Shown in pieces: positions 1 through 10,367 of a stretch of 64,000 bases of DNA. Each line of letters starts with the position of its first letter. Position 1 is the first letter of the stretch. The notes under the pieces are model-generated. The model had not been told where the DNA came from. It saw nothing but the letters and a program-made list of their open reading frames with translations, and searched no databases. The translations under genes were made by a program, and so were the position numbers. The DNA lies in contig QEOQ01000274.1 of assembly GCA_010279815.1 (NCBI GenBank), positions 192,101 to 256,100 of the forward strand, given 5' to 3'. The DNA comes from Brachionus plicatilis (taxonomy: Eukaryota > Rotifera > Eurotatoria > Ploima > Brachionidae).

Positions 1-1981
1 TAATTTATTTTAATTAAAAATCTAATTTGTTAGAGTCTTTGTAAAGCTTAAAAAAAGTTTTTCTTCACATTAAATCATCAATCTTTATGTTGATTTGAAA
101 TTTTTTAATGAAAATGGATTTTAAGCGTAACTTACAATACTCACCATTTAAATAAAATAAAACTAATTTCAAATCAGCACTTGGACAAGTTCTTTCTTTT
201 GAAATAGACTTAGATCGAGGCGAATTGATCTTTGATCAAATAAAAAATACGGCTGAATATAAAGAAATTTTTCGAAACAAAAAAAATTTTTCATAGTTTT
301 TTTTTCATTCATTTATTGAAAATTATTGAAATGTAAAGATATAGTCAACAAAATTTACTTTTATTTGTTGTAATACAAAAAAATTCATTTTTAAATAATT
401 CTAGATTAATTATTTGAAATAGAAGAGATTTGAAATGACAAAGAATAATTCTGATCTGTTGGTACTTCTAGTGTTAATTAAAATAAATAAATAAATAAAA
501 ACAAAATACAAAAGTTTTTAATAACTATCTTGAAAAAACAAAGTAAATTTAATAGATGCGAATAAAATAATTAATTGGTGGCAAATCTTCAAAACTAGTA
601 CACCTGTAATTAATATCCGAATCAACAAATAATAATCTAAAAACTAAAAAAAAAAGATCAGACATATAATATGAGCTTAATGGCTATTTTTAAAAGACTA
701 ATTTTTTTTTTTAAATTTAATATGAATTAATATTTTTAATAAATAATTTTCTCAAAAATTTTAATTAATTTATTACATTTTATAGTGACAAGAAGGTCAA
801 AAAGAAAGATAAAACTATTCGATTAAACTCCTTGGAAAGGGTTATACTAAAACACTGTTCCACAAATTTTGATAATATCTTCACCCCAACTTATTTTACA
901 AATCAAGATTATTTTTTTAAAGTCATATGTTCTGTAAATTGTAGCAACTGATACATCCTTTGTACCACCAATAAACTGATTCTGCTAAATTCTGCAAAAA
1001 CATGTTTTGATTCTTCAATTAAGCTTTGGTATTATTTTGTTTTTGTTTTTTGTACCAGATTTCACAATGCCATAAAATTAGTGAAACAAGTCCAAAAAAA
1101 AGAGCAAAGAAAAAACTTCCACCTGATTAAAATGGAAAAATCATCAGACGGAATAAAATTAAGCATTTTTTGTTCATTATTCAAAAATTTAAATCCAATA
1201 CAGCATCTTATTCAATTTATTTCTTTATTAACTTTTAAAAATTTTACATTTAATTTCTGCTAGGTAGATTATTTTAAACTTAAATTTAAAAAGAACAAAT
1301 TAAAATTTTGCGTTTAATCTCACAAAAAATGCCCTTAGAGTTAGGTTCGAAAATAACCCTAAAATTTTTTTAATTTTTTATTTTTTTTAAATTTTTTTGT
1401 TAAAGTAAAAGCTATATTTAGGCTTTAATTTAATTTAATTTTAATTTTTATAACATAGAAACTATGTAATTAACTCTAAAATAAAAAAAGGTTGGATTTG
1501 AGCTTTACTATTAGAGTCGTTAACCCGAGCTTATGGTTAGTAAAAATGAAATTAACCTAAATATAATTAGGTGAAATTTTTTATCTTTTTTTTGCTATCT
1601 GTTTCCTTTTTTTTAACAAGTTCTTTCAAAGATTTACTATTCTTCCAAGACAAATACTAGAAAAATTTTTTAAAATGTCGTGAAATTCTCTACAAGAATA
1701 ATAGCGATGAGTTGGGAGTCACTGTAGGGCGATCAGGTTTCAATAGAGTAAATTTTCAAAATGAAACTTTGAAATTTTTGATTTGGAAAATAAATGGGGA
1801 TCAGTGTTTCAGTACGACCCTGAGGAAACCCTAAATTATTTGATAAAGTTAAAATTGGTAAACAGGTTAAAAGTCCTCATTAGTTTGATGCAGTTAATTT
1901 TTAAAGATTCTTTCGATGGATTAAATGTTCAAATTTTAATTTTAAACAGGAAAAAATTCAATTCTAGTGTAATAAACCTAC
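1..1981. other. gene-free AT-rich stretch
   Basis: I see no convincing coding region here. The short open frames (for example 1081-1263 and 1783-1995) lack an ATG at their opening or any recognisable domain, and sit in low-complexity A/T runs. No tRNA fold or long inverted repeat was recognised by eye. Confidence 0.5.
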
Positions 1982-3122
1982 TTATTCGGCACTAAGCGCT
2001 TTATACTCGGAATATTTAAAATAAATTCTTCTAAGTAAAAATTTTATTTTATTAAGTTTTTTTGGCCACTTCTAGCCTAAAGAAAAATACAATATATAAA
2101 GAAAAAAATAGGAAAAAGAATAACAAAAATAATAATATAAGTAAAAACTGAAAAAACTAAAACATGTTTATACAAATTCAAAATTTTTTTATTAACTTAT
2201 CAATTTGCTCGGCCCAATCTTTGTTCTCCTGCACCTTCTTACGCAGTTGTTCATTTTCCTTTCTCAGCATTAAAATCTCCTCATTTGATTCCTCCAGCTC
2301 ATTTTCCATTTTTAGCTTGTCGCTTTTGAGAGACTTAACTTGGTCGGAAAATTCATCTCTTTTTTGTTGTTTTTCTAAAAATTCTTTTTGTTTGTTTAAA
2401 TACTTTTCTTCTTCTTTTTGTTCTTCTCTCCAATTTTCAAAAGTATGAATCACATCAATTCTTCTTGTTATATTTGCCATTAAATTTGCAAAGTTTCTAG
2501 TTGATAAACCATCACCTAAAACTTCATTGAAACTATATGCTGCAGTATTCTTCTTGTCACATAAAGGCAATAATTCTCTTTTTCTACTAAAACCAGGTGG
2601 AAATGTTTTGTATTGATGACATAGACAAAGAAATTTATACCATTTCTCTGAATCCATTTCATTCCAATTAATTTCTTTGTAAATTATTTTAAAATCAAAA
2701 TTTTTGAGCTCTTCATTAACAAATTTTGCAACTTCTGTGAAATCAAACTTTTTTTCTTGAAGTTGTTTGATTTTATTTTCATCAACAAGAGAGTTTTTTT
2801 CTGATATGTTTGTTTCAATATTCTGTTCAGCATTCTCAACTTTTGTTGGTGTAGTTGCTTTAATATTACTTTTTGTAGGTATATTAGCCATGTTGTTTTA
2901 AGATTATCTAATAAAACTTAATTCAATTCTTTTCTCTATTACTTTATTAGATAAATAAATTTTCTTATTCTGTTTCACTGGGACTTTATACTTATTTAAG
3001 TAAAAATTGAAAAAACTAAAACATGTTCTACAATTTCAACATGCTTCTATATAATTAAACAAACATGCATATGTAATATTTTAAATCAAAATAAACTGCT
3101 CTTTAAGTGAGAAGATGATGTA
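1982..3122. mobile_element. repeat element carrying the 237-aa coiled-coil ORF
   Basis: The left flank (TTATTCGGCACTAAG near 1982, then CTAGCCTAAAGAAAAAT near 2076) and the right flank (AAAATAAACTGCTCTTTAAG near 3089) recur in the same order at 29588-29812, where the central ORF is absent. The simplest reading is a mobile element with an internally deleted sister copy. The two ends share only a weak inverted similarity (CACTAAG... against CACTTAAAG...), so the superfamily is unknown. Boundaries are approximate. Confidence 0.5.
2178..2891 (-). CDS. coiled-coil protein of unknown function, probably element-encoded
   Basis: A single-exon frame of 237 residues with a clean ATG (MANIPTKSN...). 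Residues 1-45 are polar and low complexity. About residues 48-150 look globular, with aromatic-rich segments (WNEMDSEKWYKFLCLCHQYK). Residues 153-237 are highly charged, with Glu/Lys/Leu heptads typical of a long parallel coiled coil, ending WAEQIDKLIKKF. I do not recognise a family. Related flanking sequence occurs at 29588-29812 without this ORF, so it is more likely an accessory protein of a mobile element than a host gene. A fixed host gene overlapped by repeats is the alternative. Confidence 0.55.
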   Translation of the reverse strand: MANIPTKSNIKATTPTKVENAEQNIETNISEKNSLVDENKIKQLQEKKFDFTEVAKFVNEELKNFDFKIIYKEINWNEMDSEKWYKFLCLCHQYKTFPPGFSRKRELLPLCDKKNTAAYSFNEVLGDGLSTRNFANLMANITRRIDVIHTFENWREEQKEEEKYLNKQKEFLEKQQKRDEFSDQVKSLKSDKLKMENELEESNEEILMLRKENEQLRKKVQENKDWAEQIDKLIKKF

Positions 3123-3171
3123 GTTATTTAGAGAACTACAACACTAGCAAAGGATGAATTGAATGGATTAA

Positions 3172-3240
3172 TTTTAAAGTCCGGACTTGGACTTTTTTTT
3201 AATGACTTGGACTTTTTTTTGGGACTTTTAAACAACTCTG
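3172..3240. mobile_element. truncated copy of the CAGAGTTGTTTAAAAGTC hAT-like MITE
   Basis: It ends in GGGACTTTTAAACAACTCTG at 3221-3240, the inverted terminal repeat of the family seen complete at 20087-20350 and 26909-28879. The internal GTCCGGACTTGGACTTTTTT repeats are also shared. The left end is missing. Confidence 0.6.
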
Positions 3241-4094
3241 GATCTAAACCCTTCGTCAATGATTGAAATCCTTGTATTAACGCCCTGTAAAAACCCGAAG
3301 TTCCGAGTCTTGTACGTCGAACTTATGTTTATTTTTTTTAACATGAAAGAATAATTATAATGTCAATAAATAATAATAAGGATATTTAGTTCGAATGCAA
3401 AAAAATTTTAATAAAATACCCCAAGTATCAAAATTTGAGTCTTTTGTGTGGTAATTTATCAAATAAATTTCAATACATTTTTAAAACAAACTCTTTATTC
3501 CAAACAAAAGGCTTTTGTTAATATTTTGAATAAAACTAAAAATTCCTAATTAAATTGTTTTTTTAGCTTAATGAGGTACAATGAAGTCTGCTAAACTTTA
3601 CATTAATTTATTAATCACTCAAGTTAAGAATCCTGATCGGTTCGAAAGAATTATTTACGGTAAAAACTTACACAATAAAAAATTGATGAAATTATCACAC
3701 ATTATGTGAAATACGTATTTTGTGTAAGTTTCACATATTAATTTTTATTAAACACATTAAAAGTAGAAAATAGCCACTTTTTTCTTAAACCAAATGCGAA
3801 ATGAAAATTTTTTATTTTTGAATAAAAATTTAAATAAAAATGTGTAATTCATAGATTTAAATGTGTAAAATGAATCAATGCAAAGAAACGATTTTTTAAA
3901 ACAAATATTAATATTTGAAAAAAATCAAATATTATATTACTATGTTTAAAATTATTAACGATGACCGGTGGATACACTTGCTAGAAAGGTCGAAAAGGCA
4001 GTAGAATGTCAAAATTGAAAATAATTAAATACATTTTTCAGGAATTCAAAGTAATACTTACTTTTTTTATTATATACTTGATATTCTAATTTTT
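3241..4094. other. gene-free AT-rich stretch
   Basis: No supported gene. The sequence is A/T-rich with scattered stops in all frames and no recognised domain. Confidence 0.4.
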
Positions 4095-4640
4095 TTTATT
4101 TTAAATGGGTGAGGTAGAAAAAAACATATAGTCAATTTTACTAATTTTAGCTTATATAATGAGAGAAAAAAAACATAGACAATAAAAAATTAAAAAGAGA
4201 TAAAACATAAATTACATAAAAAATAACTTAAATAGTTTATATGAGAGAAAATTTAGAATTAATCTGATTCAAGAATATTTTGAAGAAATAGTTAAAACCC
4301 TCCAGTTTGAAAAATTTATAAGTTTTTTAGAAAAATTTTAATTTTAATTTTTCAGCTAATAATGATAAAAATACGTGAAAAAGTTAATTCGTCTAATTTG
4401 CGCAAATAATTTGAATTTTTGCTTTTTATCTTTAGTTTTAAATTGATTATATTTTTTTTTTAAACTAAAAATATTAAAAAAGATTGGATTTTGAATTTAT
4501 GTTTATTATCTTTTTATAAAATTGGTTTAATGTTTTTTTTTCATTAATGAAATCAATATCTTTCTTAATTCTTTATTTTCTTTTTTTATGTTTTTTTTTA
4601 TCTTTTTATATGTTTCGTTCTACCTGGCCCATTTTAAATA
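4095..4640. mobile_element. short inverted-repeat element (MITE-like)
   Basis: The left end (TTTTAAATGGGTGAGGTAGA) is matched, inverted and imperfectly, by the right end (CTACCTGGCCCATTTTAAAT, about 4620-4640), and both continue into A-rich AAAACATATA-type sequence. There is no transposase. Ends are approximate and no target duplication was confirmed. Confidence 0.4.
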
Positions 4641-4889
4641 CGTTTTTTTTATTTTTCAATAAAATTTAAAAACAAAAAAAACAATCCTTTTTTACTTCCT
4701 TTTGCCATTGATTAGATTAAAGGAAAACCACCAGGACTATAAAATTATCCATTTCAATATGGCTATTTTAGCAAAACAATGCACATATAAAATAAATTGA
4801 ATATAAGTAATTTTGTAATAATTAGAAATAACGATTATTTTTTAAAAAATTTTTATTTTAAAAAACTTTCGAATAAAAAGTAAATTTGT

Positions 4890-4926
4890 CACGACGCGTT
4901 TCGGCCAAATGGCCTTTTTCAGGTTT
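4890..4926 (-). ncRNA. degenerate hammerhead-like motif (candidate only)
   Basis: On the minus strand a CTGAAAA box is followed by a GGCC-ATTT-GGCC hairpin and then GAAAC and CGTCGTGAC. This is the order of a hammerhead core (CUGANGA, stem II, GAAA). The G at core position 8 appears to be A, so cleavage would be expected to be lost, and stems I and III are not clearly closed. The motif may be a relic of a retroelement ribozyme or coincidence. Confidence 0.25.
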
Positions 4927-5354
4927 TAAGAGTGAAAGAAAAAATAAAATTTAATAATAAAAATAAGAAAAGAGGACATACATTTTTTATTTTATATAAT
5001 AGAAATAAATGTTTTTAGAATATTATTTAATTATTGGAAAAATAGATAATTAGAATAAAATTAATATACAAAAAATATTTTTTAAAATTAATGTAAAATT
5101 AATGCCGAATTTTCATTATTGAAATTTAATATTTAAATTTAGAATAATTTTTTTACAATTCAAAAAATCAAAGTTAACAAAAATTAACGATAAAAATTTT
5201 TTTATAACCTGCACCTAGCAGCAATATAAATCATTTTGTAATTATGACAAAATGTTAACTTAATTTAATAATTATCAAAAATTTTTCAAATACTTTCATC
5301 ATTTTTTTAAGCAAGAATCAACAACTAATTTTCTAGTTAATTATTAAAAAAATA

Positions 5355-5731
5355 ATGGAATATCTGAAAAGATATTTCACCCGCTACAACAAACCAATAT
5401 CTCTGTTTGTTGCTGTGCTGTCAGCCGGAATAGTGTTTTACAAACCTTTGAAGTTGATTTATTATGATTCAACAAAGCCAGAGTTTTTAAATAGTAAAAT
5501 TATCAGTTGTCAATTAATTAACTGATTTGATTTTAAATAAAAGATCCCAAACGCTTGGAAATGCTTCAAAACACTGAGAAACGTAAAGAGCTAATAATCA
5601 AGAAATATAATGAATACAAAGAATGCAAAGATCCGGATGAAAAAAAGAGAATTTATGCAGAACTGTCAGCTATTCATGAAAATCGACTGAAACAATTTCA
5701 TAGACGTGCTAATGAACACGAACAGCTATGA
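5355..5731 (+). CDS. small single-pass membrane protein, two exons
   Basis: Exons 5355-5493 and 5544-5731 give a 108-residue protein. The 50-nt intron has GTAAAA at its start and AAAAG at its end, and splits codon 47 after its first base. Residues about 13-29 form one hydrophobic segment (ISLFVAVLSAGIVFY) after a basic N-terminus. The remaining C-terminal part is a charged helix rich in Lys/Glu/Arg (about residues 50-105). This layout resembles small mitochondrial inner-membrane assembly factors, but I do not recognise the family. It lies 115 bp upstream of the PIG-F gene on the same strand, which suggests co-transcription. Without splicing the frame would stop early in the intron. Confidence 0.65.
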
Positions 5732-5846
5732 AAAACTTGTATAATAAATTTATTAATTATTTATTTCATTTAATTAAATAAGAAATGAGGTTTAAAAACT
5801 TTATTCAAATTTAAGCAGCAAAAATTTCAATTTTTTATTTTACAGA

Positions 5847-6299
5847 ATGTATGATCATGAATCCGGCAACAATTTATTGAATCTAGTTTTTACACTCATG
5901 GAATTTTTAGTCTCCACAATTTTGGTATATTTAGTGGCTGTCAGTTTTGGTGCTTATTTGATAGAAGATTTTTTAGCTACACTGATTTTTAGTATTTTTT
6001 TGAGTTTAATCAGTGTGATGCCTTTTCTAATAATGATTAAGCATAAAAGTCCCATAGAGCTACTAGAAAGACTTCTTTTTCGTCAGGAATACAAAACCAA
6101 TATCGAACAGGCGCTTGCTCGAGTGAGTAGAGGTTCGATTATTGGAGCTTGGTTTGGAGCATTGGTCATTCCATTAGATTGGGACAGATGGTGGCAAAAA
6201 TGGCCAATTTCGTGTATTATTGGAGCAGTTGTTGGAATACTTGTTTCTTTATTAATTAACTTAATAAAACTTAAAAAAAAAGTAAAGCTGGATTCTTAA
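5847..6299 (+). CDS. PIGF: GPI biosynthesis protein PIG-F homologue
   Basis: This 150-residue, highly hydrophobic protein is expected in the ER membrane. PIG-F partners PIG-O and PIG-G, which add ethanolamine phosphate to the glycosylphosphatidylinositol core. The family signature is plain at residues 100-120: GAWFGALVIPLDWDRWWQKW then P. Hydrophobic segments lie at about 10-36, 42-63, 96-109 and 119-139, and the tail is basic. The protein is about 70 residues shorter than vertebrate PIG-F (about 219), apparently lacking the first two membrane helices. The ATG is one base after a perfect splice-acceptor-like TTTTACAG (5838-5845), so either an upstream exon exists or the mRNA is trans-spliced here. 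An AATAAA lies about 50 nt past the stop. Confidence 0.85.
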   Translation: MYDHESGNNLLNLVFTLMEFLVSTILVYLVAVSFGAYLIEDFLATLIFSIFLSLISVMPFLIMIKHKSPIELLERLLFRQEYKTNIEQALARVSRGSIIGAWFGALVIPLDWDRWWQKWPISCIIGAVVGILVSLLINLIKLKKKVKLDS

Positions 6300-6963
6300 T
6301 TTTTTGAATAATTTAAAAAATTAACTAAAAATTTTTTATTTGTGGGTTTATTTAATAAATTTTTTATTCGCAGCTTTAAAAATTTGTTTGATATTTAGAC
6401 CCTTTTTTTTCCCAGTGAAATTTTTTGCCCAAGAGTTGGACGGCTAATTTTAGTGTTGGCAGTCGATTCAATAATCGACAAACTTTAAATTGATTAAATC
6501 TTTTTTAGTCAATTATTTAATCGAATAATTTTTTTTGGTCAACTAATAAAAAATTTATCTATATATTAAAGCTAAATAAGCAAAAAATATTTTTTCCGAC
6601 AAAATTGCACACAATTAATCACCGAATTTCCTCAACTTTTGCTCTGAAAAATCCGCCACAACCATCTTTTTTAATAATTTATTAAAAAAAATTAGTTGAA
6701 TTTTGAATTTTATCAATCAATTGGAGTCGATTACCAACACTAGCTAATTTTTGCTTATTTTGAAGTTTATGAAATAATTTTTTAAAGATACATTTGCCCT
6801 TAAAATTTACCTTACAGCTTCAAAAAATAAAATTTTTCACCATTTTTCAAAGGCCAACTTCAGTGGTAAAGAGCTATGGTAAATTTTTAATCATTGTCTC
6901 ATAAAATTGTTAATATTTTTAATTTGTATTAAAACTCCAGAAAAATTTTTTTCTGGAAATAAA
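6300..6963. other. intergenic region
   Basis: No gene seen. It contains the PIGF 3' flank with AATAAA near 6353 and otherwise unremarkable A/T-rich sequence. Confidence 0.4.
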
Positions 6964-7426
6964 TATGTCACTGTCAATTTGTAAAATGACTTGGCAAAAA
7001 ATAAAATTTTCCATTTTTCTTTGACCAGGCATTTAAAAATTCAAAAAAAATCAAAATAACTAATTTTTAATGATTTAACAAAAATCAATATTAAATTTTA
7101 AAATTTTTTCCCTCGAAAATTTATTTTCATTGATAAAAAAATTTGTTAAAATTTAAATTTTACAAAAACTGAACAAAACCCTTAATTAATAATTTAATTT
7201 ATCAAATTTCTTTATTTAAAAATCTCCCCATTGCATTTCAAGGCAAACTTGAACTCAGCTTTTCCAAAAGAGCATCTCATAGCAAAAGAGCACTTTATAA
7301 ATCCTTTATTTTGCCCAAAATTAAGCACTTATACTGCTTTTTTGTGAAATAAACAATTTCTTTCTCTAGAATTTTATCATTTGCCAAGTCATTTTACAAA
7401 ATGACAATAAATTGACAGTGACATAT
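6964..7426. mobile_element. 463-bp inverted-repeat MITE upstream of PEPCK copy 1
   Basis: The left end TATGTCACTGTCAATTTGTA continues into AAATGACTTGGCAAA. The inverted right end at 7371-7426 carries the same two blocks separated by about 11 extra bases. If the flanking TA is a target duplication, the termini are TGTCACTGTCAATT, a Tc1/mariner-like arrangement. The element ends about 220 bp before the PEPCK-1 start codon, so it overlaps any promoter. Confidence 0.6.
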
Positions 7427-7645
7427 ACAAGTTTAAACAATTCATGAAATCTGATTAAATATTTTAAAGGAAAGTTAAAACCCAAGTATATTAAGCATAG
7501 CTATAACAATTCTAAAAATAATATTAATTTAGAAAATTTAGATCTATTTTTATTCAAATAATTTTTTTTAATATAAATTGCTCTAATTTTTTATTACTTA
7601 AAAAAAAAAAAATCATTATTAGTCTTGGAAAAAATTAAATTAAAA

Positions 7646-9637
7646 ATGGCTTCAATATCGAGTGATCATCAGCATAGACATTATGAAAACATCACTGATG
7701 ACCGTGTTATGGACGACGATAAACTACTCAAGCTAAGAACTGCCACATTTCAAAGCAATTTGACCAAGCTGCCCAAAAGCATTCAAAATTATATTGAAGA
7801 AAAGGCCAAAATTTGCCAACCTGATGCAATTCACATTTGCGATGGTTCCATTGAAGAAAATAGATTGAACTTGCAGATTTTGCAAGAACAAGGTGTTCTA
7901 CAAAAGTTAGAGAAAATGAACAATTGCTGGTTGGCTTTGACAGATCCAAAAGATGTTGCCAGAGTTGAATCAAGAACATTTATAAGTACCAAAAACATGC
8001 TAGACGCAATACCAAAACCAAAGCATGGATTTAAAGAAATTGATCCTTCATTGAACTTGAGAAATTTAAAGTGCAGTGCTTTGGGAAACTGGATGTCACC
8101 AGAAGACTTGGAATATGAACTGGGCCGTAGACTGCCAGGCTGCATGAAAGGAAGGACCATGTATGTTGTGCCGTACAGCATGGGTCCTGTTGGTGGTCCA
8201 ATCTCTAAGATTGGAGTTGAATTGACCGACTCGTTGTATGTTGTCTGCAATATGAGAATAATGACCCGGATGGGTATTGAGGTTTTTGAAAAAATTGGTG
8301 ATCATGGTAATTTTGTGAAGTGTTTGCATACAGTCGGAGTTCCTTTGCCAACACAGCGAACAATTATAAACCACTGGCCTTGCAATCCAGAAATGACCAT
8401 GATTTCTCATTTACCAGAAAAAAATGAAGTCATTTCGTTTGGCAGTGGCTACGGTGGTAACAGTCTGTTGGGAAAAAAGTGCTTTGCTCTTCGTCTTGGC
8501 TCTATAATTGCCAAGCGAGAAGGATGGATGGCTGAACACATGTTAATTTTGGGTATCACAAATCCCCAGGGTGTTAAGAAATACATCGCTGCTGCTTTTC
8601 CATCTCAATGTGGTAAAACAAACTTGGCAATGTTGAGTCCAACTGTACCAGGATGGAAAATAGAATGTGTGGGAGATGATATTGCTTGGATGAAATTTAA
8701 TGAAAAAGGAGAGCTGAGAGCCATAAATCCAGAAAATGGTTTCTTCGGTGTGTGTCCTGGAACTTCAGAGCTCACAAATCCAATAGCTCTAAAAGTGGTT
8801 CAATATAACACTATTTTCACAAATGTAGCCCATACGGCAGATGGTAAAGTCTATTGGGAAGGATTAGACGATAACATGGTTGCACATGGTGAACACTTGA
8901 TTTCGTGGAAAGGAAAAGATTGGACCAAAGATTCAAAAGAGTCAGCAGCTCATCCAAATTCAAGATTTACATCACCAGCTGAACAATGTCCCATAATAGA
9001 TCCAAATTGGGAAAGTCCAGAAGGAGTTCCGATTTCAGCCATAATTTTTGGAGGCAGACGACCCCAAGGTGTTCCGCTAATCTATGAGGCATTTGATTGG
9101 GAACATGGTGTGTTTGTTGGTGCATCAATAAGATCTGAAGCCACAGCAGCTGCTGAACATAAGGGAAAAGTGATCATGCACGATCCATTTGCAATGAGAC
9201 CATTTTTTGGCTACAATTTTGGAGATTACTGCAAACACTGGTTGAGTTTGAACAAAGAGGGAAGAAAAATGCCAAAAATATTCAATGTAAATTGGTTCAG
9301 AAAGTCAGACAATGGTCAGGGGAGCTTTTTGTGGCCAGGCTTTGGAGAAAACATTCGAGTTCTTGAGTGGATTTTCAAGAGAACTGATGGTGATGATTCA
9401 ATCGCTCAGAAAACACCAATTGGTATTTTGCCTAAGCTGGATGGTTTTGATTTACAAGGCTTGGATATCACAAATGAAGAAATTCGAGAGCTGTTCAGTT
9501 TGGATAAAGATTTTTTGCTTAATGAAGCGGAAGAAATTCGTGAATTTTTCAATGAATATGTTGGAGATTCAACTCCTAATGAAATAATTAATCAAATAGA
9601 TCGACTTGTGATGAGAATTAGAAATTACTTCAAATAA
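7646..9637 (+). CDS. PCK: phosphoenolpyruvate carboxykinase (GTP), copy 1
   Basis: This enzyme converts oxaloacetate and GTP to phosphoenolpyruvate, CO2 and GDP, the entry step of gluconeogenesis and glyceroneogenesis. One uninterrupted exon gives 663 residues from [13 protein letters not shown]. Motifs: [27 protein letters not shown], the kinase-1 P-loop FPSQCGKTN with Cys322, Lys324 and Thr325, the metal-binding VGDDIAWM, and the omega-loop lid [11 protein letters not shown] from residue 498. Most family members have Ala where this protein has Gln321, and RFC where it has RFT; copy 3 is conventional at both. It is longer than vertebrate PEPCK (about 620-640) because of a His-rich N-terminus. 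Codons 128 to about 590 are almost identical in DNA to copy 2. The frame stays open upstream to a TTATTAG, so an extra 5' exon cannot be excluded. Confidence 0.95.
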   Translation: MASISSDHQHRHYENITDDRVMDDDKLLKLRTATFQSNLTKLPKSIQNYIEEKAKICQPDAIHICDGSIEENRLNLQILQEQGVLQKLEKMNNCWLALTDPKDVARVESRTFISTKNMLDAIPKPKHGFKEIDPSLNLRNLKCSALGNWMSPEDLEYELGRRLPGCMKGRTMYVVPYSMGPVGGPISKIGVELTDSLYVVCNMRIMTRMGIEVFEKIGDHGNFVKCLHTVGVPLPTQRTIINHWPCNPEMTMISHLPEKNEVISFGSGYGGNSLLGKKCFALRLGSIIAKREGWMAEHMLILGITNPQGVKKYIAAAFPSQCGKTNLAMLSPTVPGWKIECVGDDIAWMKFNEKGELRAINPENGFFGVCPGTSELTNPIALKVVQYNTIFTNVAHTADGKVYWEGLDDNMVAHGEHLISWKGKDWTKDSKESAAHPNSRFTSPAEQCPIIDPNWESPEGVPISAIIFGGRRPQGVPLIYEAFDWEHGVFVGASIRSEATAAAEHKGKVIMHDPFAMRPFFGYNFGDYCKHWLSLNKEGRKMPKIFNVNWFRKSDNGQGSFLWPGFGENIRVLEWIFKRTDGDDSIAQKTPIGILPKLDGFDLQGLDITNEEIRELFSLDKDFLLNEAEEIREFFNEYVGDSTPNEIINQIDRLVMRIRNYFK

Positions 9638-9715
9638 TTTTTTTTTAATTTTATTTTTTTTAAATATAAAAATCTAAATCTAAACGAAAATTTTATTATT
9701 GATTATTGAAAAAAA

Positions 9716-10232
9716 GGGTCATAACGATTATGTGAACAACTGATCACATAATGTTTACATTTTTTTGAATTAAAAAAAATCAAAATTTCATAAATTTTTT
9801 ATCATTTTGATATCTGAATCCAATATTACATGCTTTTATGTTAAATTCTTCAATATAATGTCAAAATAATCTGAATATGGCTAAGGATATTAAAAAGAAA
9901 TGTATTAGAAATGTAAGAGATAAAGAAGACAATTGTAAGGAACAAGCCATGGCTAGGCTACTAATCTCAAACGAGACCGAGATGATTCATGATGATGATG
10001 CAATGTTTGGAGAGAATTGGTGAAGAATGAAAGAGGTGTTTAATTGAACATTGCAAAAATGCACCAAAAGTAAGACTTATTATTAAAATTATATTATTTA
10101 GATTTTATTATTTGATCACATTTTTTTATTGATCACAAAATAAAAATTTTGATCACAAAAATTTTCTACATTTTTTTTCGTTTAAAAAATGATCACATTT
10201 TTTGATGATCATTCACACAATCGTTAAGACCC
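9716..10232. mobile_element. 517-bp GGGTC-terminal inverted-repeat element
   Basis: It begins GGGTCATAACGATTATGTGA and ends with the inverted counterpart TTCACACAATCGTTAAGACCC. Internal TGATCACA repeats resemble the better-preserved 788-bp element at 27131-27918, which also starts GGGTC and has TGATCAC/TTCACC repeats. No exact target duplication is visible (AAAA-rich flanks). It lies just after PEPCK copy 1 and carries a 48-codon ORF (9877-10023). Confidence 0.6.
9877..10023 (+). CDS. 48-aa ORF inside the GGGTC element
   Basis: The frame begins MAKDIKKKCIRNVRDKEDNC and ends ...MFGENW before TGA. It is charged, with a mildly helical pattern. It is not recognised, has no hydrophobic segment, and could be a captured exon or chance. 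Codon usage looks less A/T-saturated than the element around it, which is the only reason to list it. Confidence 0.25.
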   Translation: MAKDIKKKCIRNVRDKEDNCKEQAMARLLISNETEMIHDDDAMFGENW

Positions 10233-10367
10233 AACAAAAAAAATTAGACAAAAAACGCTTCTCTCAAATAAAATTTTTTTTATAAAATAGCCAAAATTGT
10301 TATAAACAAATAAATAATTGAAAAAGTCTTTAAGTGATTAAAATTTTTTAAAAATAAAAAAAAAAAA

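Noticed and set aside
1335..1360. GGTTCGAAAATAACC resembling a tRNA T-arm
   Set aside because: No acceptor stem, D-arm or anticodon arm can be folded around it.
7728..8410. Several open frames antisense to PEPCK copies 1, 2 and 3
   Set aside because: They mirror the conserved sense coding sequence in all three copies and have no independent domain; shadows of the real genes.
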